Source: Plumapathes pennacea (lineage: Eukaryota > Cnidaria > Anthozoa > Antipatharia > Myriopathidae). Taken from it: a stretch of DNA of 64,000 nucleotides. Position 1 is the stretch's first letter, and every line of letters starts with the position of its first letter. A program made the position numbers and the translations under genes. The stretch is from positions 6,545,578 to 6,609,577 of the forward strand of contig OZ038470.1 of assembly GCA_964036295.1 (NCBI GenBank), written 5' to 3'. Positions 31,600 to 42,670 of the stretch are shown here, piece after piece. The notes under the pieces were generated by a model. That model was not told where the DNA came from. It made no database searches and saw only the letters and a program-made list of their open reading frames with translations.

Positions 31600-33169
31600 A
31601 GAGTGACGCAGTTGTCTCCGCCCTTGCATCCTCAACGATTTGCTAATGTACTTTTTATTTTCTAGAATGCACGAGTTCATTCACACGTTTGTTATAAAAG
31701 GTCATGTTGACCAACACTCATTCTTAAGGTGTTACTTAAGGCTTTAAAAAAAACTAGATATTGTTGTGTATGTTGCTTTCTCAACATTTTGATGTTCTAT
31801 TTTATAATAAATACATGTGCGAGTTTATTCAGACGTTTATTTCGAAAGGATTGTGTTGACCAACACTCTTTGGAAATGACTGGGCATTTTTATATTTGCA
31901 GCAGCTTAAACACGTTGAAAGTGTTCTTTTTTTTCTATCGAGTAAATGCGCGAGGTTATTCACACGTTTGTTGAAAAAAAATCATGTTGATGAACACTCG
32001 CTCTTTAGAAATTTTTGAAAATTTTTTTTTTGTGTATGCAGCAGCCTCAAAAAGTTAGTGAGGTTCTTTTTTCTATTGGGTGAATGTGCAAGTTTACCTA
32101 CAAGTTTTTTAAAAAGGGATCATGCACATAAAGTGAATTTGAAAATGTTGCCATATTCCGTCAATAATCGCACGTCTTTTTGCAACGTACCTAAGTAGAA
32201 ATTATCAGATATGATTGAAAATGTAAGTTTTCTTTTCGGGGGAGTTGACCCATCATAAAAATCTGCTTCAGAAAAATGCGTACAATAAGCCATTAACGTT
32301 CACAATCATGCGTAGTGAACAAAAGGTACCTTTATCTACTGTCCGTACAAAACGAGTGTCTGTCAAGTACATCTTTCTGCAAACGTAGTCCTTCACACCA
32401 TGTTTTTTTTCTCAGGCCTGGTTGTTTAGATACCGATTAAGCTAAACCCAGGATTAGCTATATTCTTTTTCTCGTACTTTTGGCCAACAAACTTCAGAGT
32501 TTTCATAAAAAATATAATCAAACTGTTTGTTCTGGCTTAAAAATGACAACAATTTTTAGACCCATTATTGTTTTGAATAACCGGGCCATGTTCTCAAGTA
32601 TACATTACGCATCGCGAACTGCGCGCGTATGATTGTGAAATGGAAAAGATATAGGAAAATAACTGTCATTTTGCTTTATAGTGGTGGACTCTCTCCCTTG
32701 TATAAGCAAGTACATTATTTGCTCGGTACATTTTCTTCTAAAAGCAAGTTTATGTGTTACACACGATCACAAACATTTTTGTATCTTGATATGAATGATT
32801 TCGGAGGATATTTTGTAATATAGTTATGCTATCTGGCTACTCAGGTTTGTTTGTTCAGATGGAACTCTTTTGTACTAAAGTAGAACTGCTGTTTCACTTT
32901 GTAACAAAACAAAATTGTCTCTTAAAAAATTCAAAGGGCCCAGCTGCATCTAGACATACAAAGGTGTCACTGTTTCGTTTCTAGAGTGCTATTCAAAAGG
33001 GTAAAGGGTTGAAAGCCTGGCGGAGTCTCCTCGATTAAAATTTCTTTAAGGCAGGTTTTAGGCGAAACTTTGTTCAGAAATAGGAGTGAGCCGAGAAAAA
33101 AAGCTGTGGATGGGGGAAGGTGGGGTGGGGGAGGTCTAGGGGGAGGGAGGTCTTGGGAGGTGTGTGAGT

Positions 33170-33202
<33 letters not shown>

Positions 33203-33250
33203 GGGGTGGAGGTCTGGGAGGTGAAGGAATCCCTCCCCTCGCTCCCTCCG
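31600..33250. other. Intergenic; repeated TTGACCAACACTC-type blocks and a G-run
   Basis: Between 31660 and 32120 a ~125-bp block recurs three or four times with decay (ACGTTTGTT...CATGTTGACCAACACTC...). A foldback-family copy lies at 32414-32588 and a run of G at about 33171-33200. No gene seen. Confidence 0.5.
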
Positions 33251-33299
33251 CAGTTTTTGCTTAACTCCCGAACGAATTTTTTCCTGAAACGGACAAGTT

Positions 33300-33462
33300 G
33301 GTAAACACATCGTGCCGACCTGCTGGCTATGTTTTGCTAGATGTTTTAGTTTTAGTATTTCCAAGTCATTCCGACCATTTGCGAAGTCTTTTCGGTTGCT
33401 CATGTTTTGGACAGGAGTTGTCACTTGTTGAATTGGTGTGGTTGAACTTAATTTGTGAGATC
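33300..33462 (-). pseudogene. Orphan Asp102 exon of a protease C-like gene
   Basis: The acceptor TATAG precedes 33462 and the frame is the family's phase 1. The translation includes PVQNMSNRKDFANGRNDL, then EILKLKH and TMCLP, aligning with the gene C exon (PVKNVIYRNDFANGRNDL...TVCLP). After CLP the similarity ends: the YLTG end and a donor are missing. No His or Ser exon is seen nearby. Confidence 0.8.
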
Positions 33463-33767
33463 CTATAAAGACGTTTGAAGTTGACTGAAGTTTAGAGGAG
33501 TTATACTTGTCGTTTTTACAGTATGTTTAATAGCCTGGGTTATGCAGTCCCCCTCCCTTCCTCCAAGCTTGTCTTGCGGGAGCCCAGTCGAGAGCTCAAT
33601 CTGAATCAATCTCTCGAGCTAGGATTCTTTAAACTCGGCTCGCGTTTTGTCTGGATCGATCTCACTCTCTAACTTGCTAGTGTTCAGGGACCCTTAAGTA
33701 AGACCTCGCTCTCTAACTTGCTAGTGTAAACAGACCGCTTTATATTAATGATCTATTTATTGTAACA

Positions 33768-34130
33768 CAGTTGAAGTCCCTGAAGACCAACAAGGCGATT
33801 GGCTTTGACAGAATAAGTGCTCATCTACTTAAAGATGCTGCTGTCGCTATTTCAGCATCTGTGACTAAATTGTTGAACCCATCTATTAGGCTTCACTCGT
33901 TCCCGTCTGTTTGGAAATGCGCTAAGGCCATCGCTCTAGTGATAGAAGTAACGCCACAAACTACCGTCCAATCTCCGTACTACCGACTCTAAGTAAACTT
34001 TTGAAAAAGGCTGCTCATATTCAGCTTTATGAATATTTAAATGAAAACAATCTTTTGGTTGACAAGCAACTTGGATTTTGCCCACATCACTCGACAGTGC
34101 CTGCGTTATCTAACTTTGCTGACAAGATCT
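33768..34130 (+). mobile_element. Non-LTR retrotransposon (LINE) reverse-transcriptase fragment
   Basis: Reads LKSLKTNKAIGFDRISAHLL, then VWKCAKAIAL in one frame, and after a frameshift near 33940 NYRPISVLPTLSKLL, QLYEYLNENNLL and DKQLGFCPHHST. These are hallmarks of the fingers and palm of LINE reverse transcriptases (K-A-x-G-x-D, NYRPIS, Q-x-G-F...HST). The catalytic YADD region and the endonuclease are absent; both ends are truncated. Confidence 0.88.
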
Positions 34131-35820
34131 TGTGGACACCGCGGAAATACGTTGCTTAGCGTTCGTCGCAATGGTTATCTAACTTCTCATAAATCGAGGT
34201 AAACTTTCGCATCGGTGTGCAAGCCTCATTTTTCTTGTGTACAACTTATGTTATAGAAAATGCATTAAAGTAAGTTATAGTGCATCGAGTCCTGTATTAA
34301 GTTTCCTGGTTAGATCTTGAGATCGTAAGGTGGCTCCATAGGGTATTTCCCTGCACTTGCTTGTATTTAGTTTATGACACCAAAACCGTCATATTTTCAT
34401 TCTATTATATTCTTTCTTGATCAAATTTGCAGGGTAGATGTTTCGAAAGGTCTGTTGCGTATACGTCTTACTTTTGTCATTCTAGTGTGGTTACTATGGA
34501 AACAATACGTCCTTGAAATAAAGGTCTTCTACCCCATTTTCAAACTTTCTGCTCTATTTTCTGGAGTTTTCTTCGGGGAATTTTTCTGAAACTTTCAGTA
34601 TGTTTAGAAATTTGTATAAGGTAAACATAACTGTGAAAAAATGTTGGGGTTAGAGGAGCGGATTTCGAGCTAATTAGCAATTTATGTTTTTTGCAAATAA
34701 AAAAAATTCTGCTCCATAAATTTCCATTAAAATCAAATATTACAAAACCGGATATAATACAAAATCTCCACTTGAATCCACGGTTTTGGGCAATAACCGC
34801 TGACTCAAAAGCAAGATGACCGCACGGCTCGATCTTGTGCAACGTGGAGAAAGACAGACTGTGTAGGGCTGTGTTCTTGGATTTAAGTGTTCGACACATA
34901 TAAATATAGAAAATCAAACAAACAAACAAAAATGACCTGTCCTGTCCTGTCACCAACCTGAAGGCTTCTTATGAGGGAGAGATAATTCGGCCCCTAAGCC
35001 ATGAGTGAATTATTCCGGTATGCCTTGCTGAGGATGATTACGGTGTACGAGGACAGTATAGCTTATTATACAAATGTGACCCACCGATATATTTAGTCAG
35101 TTAACGGGATGTGTTACGATTATGGGAGCCACCTTTTTTTATCTTCGTCCTTTGCTTCATTTATTTGCACCTCCGACCACATAGAGTCCTCAGCTTTATA
35201 TAGTTCCAAATCAACAATGTACTCGTTTTGCAGGCTTTTGGGATTTGATCGTTAAGTGTTTTAGGACAACTGTTCATAATTGGTGCATGCGCAGTTGTGC
35301 TAACTCTGGTTTCGCGTGTTGTTTGATAACTAATCACCTTTGGGCAGCAACACATGTTGATTTGATTTAAATTGAGCAAGATTTCTACATGCTAGCACAG
35401 GCAGCCCACGCTTCAGTCATTTGACCCGTTTGTTAGAACTTTATGTAATTTCTTCCGTTTCGAAGGGGACTTGGTCTAGATATTTTGAGGCAACTTTGGC
35501 CGGCTAAAAAGGGCACAATAGGAAAGAATTGCCGTTAAAAATGATCAAATTTCTGCCAGGACGCCCTAAGAATAGGGCCCGTATGTGCTTCTATGCCTCT
35601 ATGCCTCTGTTATACTTTTTGTGTTTACGGTGCATCTTGCTAATTAGTATAATGGCGAGAACGTTGCCAAACTTATTGGGGCCAACCCAAAAGTGTAACA
35701 AACGCAAAACCAAAGCAATCACACCATTATTTTGCACTGTCACCCGAAAACCGCTCTATTCTCAGGCTGGAACATTTAATAGTGTTGCCATTTGAGATGA
35801 GTTGCTAATAGTGCGCACTT
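34131..35820. other. Intergenic, no gene seen
   Basis: Only short frames. The stretch AACAAACGCAAAACCAAAGC near 35697 resembles one near 13640, so it may be a dispersed repeat. Confidence 0.45.
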
Positions 35821-35851
35821 TGTTTTAACAGGTGTTCAGTCTGGGGAGTAA

Positions 35852-36112
35852 GAAAACGGAGAAGCACAGGAAACAGTGCAAGAGCCAGCGAAGAACGAAG
35901 AAGAAGGCAACAGGAAGGAGGAGAATGAAATACAAAAGAAAGACAAGAAAGATGCGGCGAATTTAAGTGTGGAGGGAGAGAAGTCGGAAGAAGAAGACGA
36001 GAGAATGGAAGCGAGTAACGATCAACCTACAGAATTAAACGGGAAGAAGACGCCGCTACTAAGCCCCAAGCGGACTGAACTTGCCAAAACACACTGTATT
36101 AGTATTATTTAG
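35852..36112 (+). other. Possible K/E-rich coding exon, unknown
   Basis: Open frame of 87 codons rich in Lys and Glu (contains KKDKKDAANLSVEGEKSEEE), ending TAG. An acceptor-like TTTAACAG is at 35823-35830, but a TAA lies between it and the open frame. Composition is unlike the AT-rich surroundings. No domain recognised. Confidence 0.3.
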
Positions 36113-36783
36113 TGTTGGCATATTACTTAAGTTTCATTCCTGGGAACTCGATAGTAGTTGAGACTATGAGACTGTTTCTTGTTCCCGTTTTTACCAGTCA
36201 TTAGTTTTTGACATTATATTTTTGATAACATATGCATTAAAGTTAAATTATTTAGCTTTCAAATCTTTCACACCAAGAAGGCTCGCGTCCTCGATTAATT
36301 CCACTGCCCATCCTTCTCCAATTAAAATAAAGAAAAGTTCTCACACTTGCCTAGGCGACATTTGTGATCGAGAGATTGCGGGAAATTATGTTTTTCAAAC
36401 TAGGTTTTTAATAAGAAGTATGAGATCGCATTCTAATAAAGTACAAATCTGAACGAGAGAAATGTTGAGTGATTCGATAGTACAGAGAATATGACGCTTA
36501 ACGCTCAAGTAGGAGGTAGCAGGTTCGTATCCTGGCTCTCCTTCTCCCTTTTCTTTTCTTTTTTTTTTTTTTGTTCACAACAATAATGCTCGCGCCCTCG
36601 GTTGTTTCCGTTTCCGCTCGCGCGAGATGGTCCCAGTTACTGTTCCCTCTTCAAGTTAATGCGGTCTACATAAGTCATAGAAAAAAGTAAGGTTTTTATA
36701 ACTAACTTTTATAGGAAAGAACTGCGAGTTCCAACTCTATTATTCTATAAACAATTAAATCTGAACACGTCCCCATCAAGTGA

Positions 36784-36856
36784 GACAATAGCACAGTTGG
36801 CAAAATGTTCAGCGTCTAAGACAGGGGTTCGTAGTTCGATTCCTGGCCCTTCATTT
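36784..36856 (+). repeat. tRNA-like module, copy 1
   Basis: TAGCACAGTTGGCAAAATG resembles a pol III A box and TTCGTAGTTCGATTCCTGG a B box. No clean anticodon arm, so tRNA-derived rather than a tRNA gene. Confidence 0.5.
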
Positions 36857-37149
36857 TCTTCTTTTTCTCAAATTTATACGCTTGCACATTGCTCTTTCTT
36901 ATAAACGTAATCTAGAGTCTCACATGTGGAAGGCGAACGCTACCAATAAGTCAGATTTTCCTCACGTTCTCTTTATCGCGCAATAAACCGGCGACACTTA
37001 AGCTTCGGCCACTTCACCGAAAAGAAAAAAAAACATGAGCCAAGGCGACATTTGTGACCAAGAGATCGCGGAAAATATGTGTTTTTCAAAGAAGGTTTTT
37101 AATAAAAAGAATGATTTCGTATTCTAATAAAGTACAAATCTGAACTACG

Positions 37150-37230
37150 GGAATATTAAGTGATTCGATAGTCCACAGGATAAGACACTTAACGTTCAAG
37201 CAATAGGTAGCAGGTTCAAATCCTGGCGGT
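37150..37230 (+). repeat. Second type of tRNA-like module (also at about 36465-36545)
   Basis: ATAGTCCACAGGATAAGAC...GCAGGTTCAAATCCTGG has A-box-like and B-box-like parts. The copy near 36465 has CAGGTTCGTATCCTGG. Confidence 0.4.
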
Positions 37231-37518
37231 CCTTTCTTTTTCTTTTTTTTTCTTTTTTTTTTTCACAACAATAAAGCTCGCGCCTTCGGTTAGTTCCGTT
37301 TCCGCTCGCGCGAGATGGTCCCAATTACTGCTCCCGCTCCACGTTAATGCGGGAGCGGTTACCGCTCCTGCTACCGCTCCACGTTAGTGTGGTCTACATA
37401 AGTCACCATAAGTCACAGAAAAAAGTAATGTTTTTTAACTAACTTTTATAGGAAAGAACTGCGAGCTCCTATTCTATTTTCTATATACAATTAAATTTGA
37501 ACATGCCACACATGAAGT

Positions 37519-37592
37519 GAGACGATAGCACAGTTGGCAGGACGCCAAGCGTCTAAGTGAGGGGTTCGCAGTTCGATTCCGGGCTCTTCCTT
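37519..37592 (+). repeat. tRNA-like module, copy 2
   Basis: TAGCACAGTTGGCAGGACG (A box) and GTTCGCAGTTCGATTCCGGG (B box). It is closer to a tRNA consensus than copy 1. Confidence 0.5.
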
Positions 37593-37876
37593 TTTTTCTT
37601 TTTCTGAAACTTATACGCATGCGCATTGCTCTTTCTTATGACGTCATCTATAGTCCCACATGTGGAAGGCGAACGCTAGCAATAAGGCCAGAACTTGTTC
37701 GCTTCTACGCCAATTTTCAAACCGCCGGTTTCTTACGCTGAAGGCTTAATGATCGATGCTGAAAGCCTGATGCTGCAGTGCCGGGGTTTGCCTCTCGAGG
37801 ACATCTCGATAGGAAGAACTCCACTGTGGGGGACTCTTGTCGAAGTTCTCTTGGGGGGACACCCTTACCTGGGGCC

Positions 37877-38060
37877 TGTCATAACTCTCAAAGGGAGTAA
37901 CTGGTCAGGACTTCTGGAAGGGGGACCTTGGAAGGGGGACCTGTAATTGCTCTGCAAGAGTTAATGGTCAGGACTTGCGGAAGGGGGACCCTTGAAAGAA
38001 CCTGTCAGAGCTCTGTAAGAGAGTACTGGTCAGGATTCCTGGCAAAGAGGCCCCTGAGAG
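37877..38060. repeat. ~62-bp tandem repeat, three degenerate units
   Basis: CCTGTCATAACTCTC...TGGTCAGGACTT...GGAAGGGGGACC repeats from about 37877, 37939 and 38000. Confidence 0.65.
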
Positions 38061-38751
38061 GGAAGGGTACCAGTAATCACTGGAACCTGGACAGCATGGA
38101 AAGCTGCAACAAAAGGAACTATTAAATCAAAATGAATATTAATCAAAAAATGAATAAATTAAAAATCAAAATAATATATACACTGCGCATGCGCATTATA
38201 TACACCGCGCATGCGCACTAGTGGCAACTAGCTCATTAGCATCTCATTAACGAATTTTGGCCCGTTTTCAGCTAAAATAGCCCGTTGCCATGGCAACCAA
38301 TTAATTTCCGGCCTTCTGATTGGCTGAGAGCCTCATAAATATTTTTGAATAATATTTGCATAGACAACTTATTGTTTACCAAAGAAGATGTCTCCCAAAA
38401 CTATATTACAAGTCTCGCAAAATACACGTACTTCCATAGTATTTCTCAGCACAATACGTCAAAACTCAACTCAACAAGTGAACGCACGTATAAAGGAACA
38501 TCATTTATTCGCTACAGCGCAGTTACAGCAACAATAACAAAGCCAATAACTGAAAAATCTCAAGTACAAGTCTTACAACTTATCTCTTCAAATCACGTAT
38601 TAACAGTTTTAAGTGCTATACATGACTTATACAACAATCGGAACGGGTTTACGAACCTTCTATAATCTTCAAAAGCGGAATATCCTTCACAACAGGGTCG
38701 TTCGCCTTCAGAACAAATGTATCAAAGTGTCAAGAGCGTTCGCTGGCAAGT

Positions 38752-39123
38752 GAATGTCCCTCCGAACGAGCATTAAAGGTTTCCCATACAACATCCCGTC
38801 AGTTCTCATAACTTCGCAGTGCTGTCCTATACACTTCAATCAAATCCCAGTCTGTTGGTGTTGCCTTGAACATTCGCTGCTGTTGGATGGCATGTTGTCC
38901 GAGCAGGTTCAATATGTCAACAGCAAAGTGAATGTCTCTCCGAACAAGCATTAAAGGTTTCCCCGGTTGTCCTTTCGTGATGAAGACCATACAACATGCC
39001 CGTCAGTTCTCATAACTTCACAGTGCTGTCCTATACACTTCAATCAAATCCCAGTTTGTTATTGTTGCCTTGAACATTCGCTTCTGTTCGACGGCATGTT
39101 GTCCGAGCAGGTTCAATATGTCA
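38752..39123. repeat. Tandem duplication of a ~180-bp block
   Basis: CATTAAAGGTTTCCC...GTTCTCATAACTTC...CAGTGCTGTCCTATACACTT...GTCCGAGCAGGTTCAATATG occurs at 38752-38922 and 38932-39123. Confidence 0.85.
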
Positions 39124-39368
39124 ACACCAAATTGCCTCAGGGTTTCAATGAGCTGTACAACTTGACTATCAGGAGGGCGTTCTAGTGCAAGTAGCGGAGA
39201 GAATGATTCCTTCGCAAGCGGTCTTGTCTTGTGCTCAACTTTCCGTTGGAAAACGAGATACGTTTCTTGCGTAGAATGAGGTTTTGCGTAAATGTCTTGC
39301 TCACTCATCCAAGCCAGAGATTCGTACGGCATGAGACACCAGTTTAGAGAAGTATAGAACGATAGCAA
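39018..39368 (-). pseudogene. Unidentified coding-like fragment, partly duplicated
   Basis: A 116-codon minus-strand frame with ordinary protein composition, including SEQDIYAKPHSTQETYLVF and VDILNLLGQHAVEQKRMFKA. The second part recurs at 38799-38990 as VDILNLLGQHAIQQQRMFKA, followed by the same TDWDLIEVYRTAL segment in both. Stops break any longer reading. I do not recognise the family; it may come from a transposable element. Confidence 0.35.
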
Positions 39369-39529
39369 TCGCTCTCAGACGCCCAAACAAGAAGGAATAC
39401 AGCTCTCAACTCTCAGTCAAACGCCATCTGCTGGGCCAATATCGTATGCAAATGCACGAGTAGCCTGAGAAGACAATGGGGTGACATTAGTAAAAACATG
39501 GAATGCGTGCGAGTCTTGGTATATCTTTT

Positions 39530-39905
39530 TGTTCCAAACAAAGGATTTTTCCTTCTAAAACAAAAGAAGTTTTCTTCTACAACAAAAGAGGTTTTCTTCT
39601 AAAACAAAAGAAGTTTATGCCAAGTACAAAACAACTAAACCGTGCGAGACAAAAGAACGTTGGCGGCGACGTCCAGATGTTCAAAGTAAAAACGTGGTAT
39701 GCGTGCGAGTGACTTTGTGCCAAACAAAAGATTTTTCCTTCTAAAACAAAAGAAGTTTTCTTAAACAACAAAAGATTTTTACTTCTAAAACAAAAGAAGT
39801 TTTCTTAAACAACAAAAGATTTTTACTTCTAAAACAAAAGAAGTTTTCTTAAACAACAAAAGATTTTTACTTCTAAAACAAAAGAAGTTTTCTTCTACAA
39901 CAAAA
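39530..39905. repeat. ~44-bp tandem repeat of partly palindromic units
   Basis: CTTCTAAAACAAAAGAAGTT units occur across the region, regular at 39781, 39825 and 39869. CTTCT and AGAAG are inverted within each unit. Confidence 0.8.
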
Positions 39906-39999
39906 GACCAAACCGTACGAGACAAAAGAACGTTGGCGGACGTCTAAATGTTCAAAGCGCCACCAGAGTGACTCATCAGTTCACTTTAAGCGCGAAACG

Positions 40000-41380
40000 T
40001 CGCGTTCAACTGACAACTTGACTCTACTGTAATAGGAGAAATCTGCCAAAACACCACAGACTAGAGATACCGAAAAGCGCATCAACAAACGATCAGTTTT
40101 GCCTCCTAGTAAGTAACTAAAAAGTTTAAATCTGAGTTTAAATCCACTGGAAAGTCTGACTTCAAGTCAAAACCTCAACAAAGCACAATCAACCGAGGCT
40201 TAGGAAAGGACATTTTTCTTTTTAAGTTCTGAGTGAGAATTTTCTTGATACCGCGAAATAATACTTTAATAAAAAAACTGAAACTTGCATGTTGTTTTTA
40301 TTTACTTTTGAGATACCTGCGGTCTCGATTACAGCGTTTTCGGTCGAAACAAGACCTGGACGAACGATCGAGGCGTTCACACAAGGAAGAGAGGTGCAGC
40401 CGGGAATGTACTGATATGAATATGTGTATCTGATTTTCATGACGACTGTTTGTGGTCAGACGAAGGGAATTGGCCTCGCACTTTATATCTCTGCATATTA
40501 TCTCTGCATGTTATATCTCTGTTCGTTCATCTAGCCAAATGAAAAATTTGTGCAATCGGTCCAGCTAAATATCAGAACGTTGACAAGCTGTGAATATGTG
40601 TTATTATAAGCGCTCACGTTGGAGATTCCCGCGGTCACACTTGCCACGTAACTACCTCCACAATTAATCGAAAGTTTGTAGCATCGACCAGCCTAATTAA
40701 TTATGCGTCAACTCTTTGTGAGCTCGAGCTGAGGACAGATTGGAAGATTCCCCGTTCGAATCTCGCAGTCAAATTCTTGAGAGATGCCTGTTTTGTTGCA
40801 TTTCTTCCTGTACGGAGGATTTTAACGTTTTTAGATTTTATAGGTTTCGCAAAGTACTGGAACAAAAAACCTTCCACAATATTTACGTTCGCACTCCCTT
40901 TGTATGAGTTATGAAATGAGAATTGACATTTAAATCAGCTGTCATTTGTGCAAGGTATCAAATGCCAAATTCTCCATAGTGTATGATACATCTCTGGTGG
41001 AAGATTGACAAGGGAAAATTGAAGTTGATCACTCATGGGTGTGAAATTAAGTTCTGTTTTCAACAGCAGATCGACATTTGGATCACAATCTGAATGAAAA
41101 CCACAGATTGAAATACCCTGCATTAATGACTTCAAAATAGTAACCAAATAGCAGTTCTCACCTTGCCACAACATAAACAGAACAAGATTCTTCAGAAGGT
41201 ATAACGCATGTCTAACCCAAAAGTAACCAGGACCAATGTTACATGTGGATCTTTGGAGTGAAAGAGGCTTACACCCACTGCCCTAAATGACACGGACGTC
41301 TATCCTCTTGTACACCTACAATACATAGAATGGAGTACAAAGTATGGTTAGTGACTTCTAAAAGTGTCAAATCAGCTGGT
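40000..41380. other. Intergenic, no gene seen
   Basis: Short open frames without motifs. A possible B-box-like CCCGTTCGAATCTCGC at about 40749 lacks a matching A box. Confidence 0.45.
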
Positions 41381-41389
41381 GAAAAATAT

Positions 41390-41760
41390 GAGTGTTCCAC
41401 AAACCAATGATTTGTTAGAATATTGGTGTTTCCCAATAGGGATCGGTTGAAAAGAAATGGATGGTTCGAAGGAATTATTTAAAATGCCAGGGTTAGGACA
41501 GTGTTATCCCAGAGGGGTGGTTTGAAAAAAGAGGGTGTTCCCCAAACAAACTATTTGAAAGGTTAGTACAGAGTGCTTCCTGGAAAAGGTGGTCCAAAAG
41601 GAGTGGTATTTTAGGTTTTGTGGTTTGAAAGATCAGGGTGTTTCTGGAAGGGACGATTTGAAACTTGGACATGGTGTTGTCCAGTTATATGGTTTGAAAG
41701 GACAAGGTGTTTCCCAGAGTGATGTTTTGAAAGAACTGGGTGTTTCCATAAGGGGTAGTT
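41390..41760. repeat. Degenerate tandem repeat (TGGTTTGAAAG...GGGTGTTTCC)
   Basis: GGTTTGAAAG and AAGGTGTTTCC/GGGTGTTCC recur at irregular 50-60-bp spacing. Confidence 0.55.
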
Positions 41761-42646
41761 AAAAAGGCAAAGAACAAAATGAACAAAATCCTGGTCTGGC
41801 CAAGGGTTGATAGTCAACAAGGATAAATTTGTGTAATTAACTCATTATTCATTCATTTAAAAATAAGTAGGAATGATTATTGATATGTTACTGAATATGT
41901 CACTGACAGGACAAAGAACATCCTGTTTTGGTAACAGGCTATTGCTACTTTTGAATGCTCCATTTACACTTAACTCTCCCTGTTTCCTTGATTTTTATAT
42001 ATTATCAACATTATTTTTATTTGGATGTGGTATTTTTAGGTGCAATGCTCATCTACTCACTATGGTTATCAAAACAAAAATCTCCAATTTAGTATAGCAT
42101 AATGAAGCTGTCATCCACAAACCCATCTTCAAATTTTATACCTAATCATAATTTCAACCTTGCTTGCTAACAACAACAACAACATCAACAAAGAAAAAAC
42201 AAAGAAAAACCAAAGACAACTTCAACATGCAATTTCAGTGCATTCTGCCAGCAATATTTCCTCAGGTACTTACCCTTTAACACCACAGGAAGCAAGAAAA
42301 TACACACATACATACAAGACCAGTGTGATGAAGTATTATTCAGATTTGAATTATTGAAATTGTGATTCTTGATCAAGCAATATTTCATGTACTATTTGGG
42401 TTCCCCAACTGTGAAAATATTTTTAACTAGTATAATCTTAAAAATAATTGTTTTACTAAGACCAGTTGAAGGAATAGTAGACCTTGAATTTTTAATACAA
42501 AAGTATCCCCAACCCACCAGTTCGACTCCTGTTGCAGCATCTTCTTCAAGCCACTGTGTAATTTTCTTTTTATTATATTAGACACGAGTGTTTTACGAGA
42601 AATTGCACATTCAAACAACCATGCAAAAGCGGGAAATGATGCCAAC

Positions 42647-42670
42647 GATATCCTCACTAGTGAGGATATC
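42647..42670. other. Perfect 24-bp palindrome
   Basis: GATATCCTCACT followed directly by its reverse complement AGTGAGGATATC. Confidence 0.9.

Larger units (their letters stand above)
36350..37690. repeat. Tandem duplication of a ~690-bp block with tRNA-like modules
   Basis: Copy 1 at about 36350-36955 and copy 2 at about 37038-37690. Each holds GGCGACATTTGTGA, TTCTAATAAAGTACAAATCT, two tRNA-like modules, CTCGCGCGAGATGGTCCCA and CACATGTGGAAGGCGAACGC in the same order. Confidence 0.85.
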
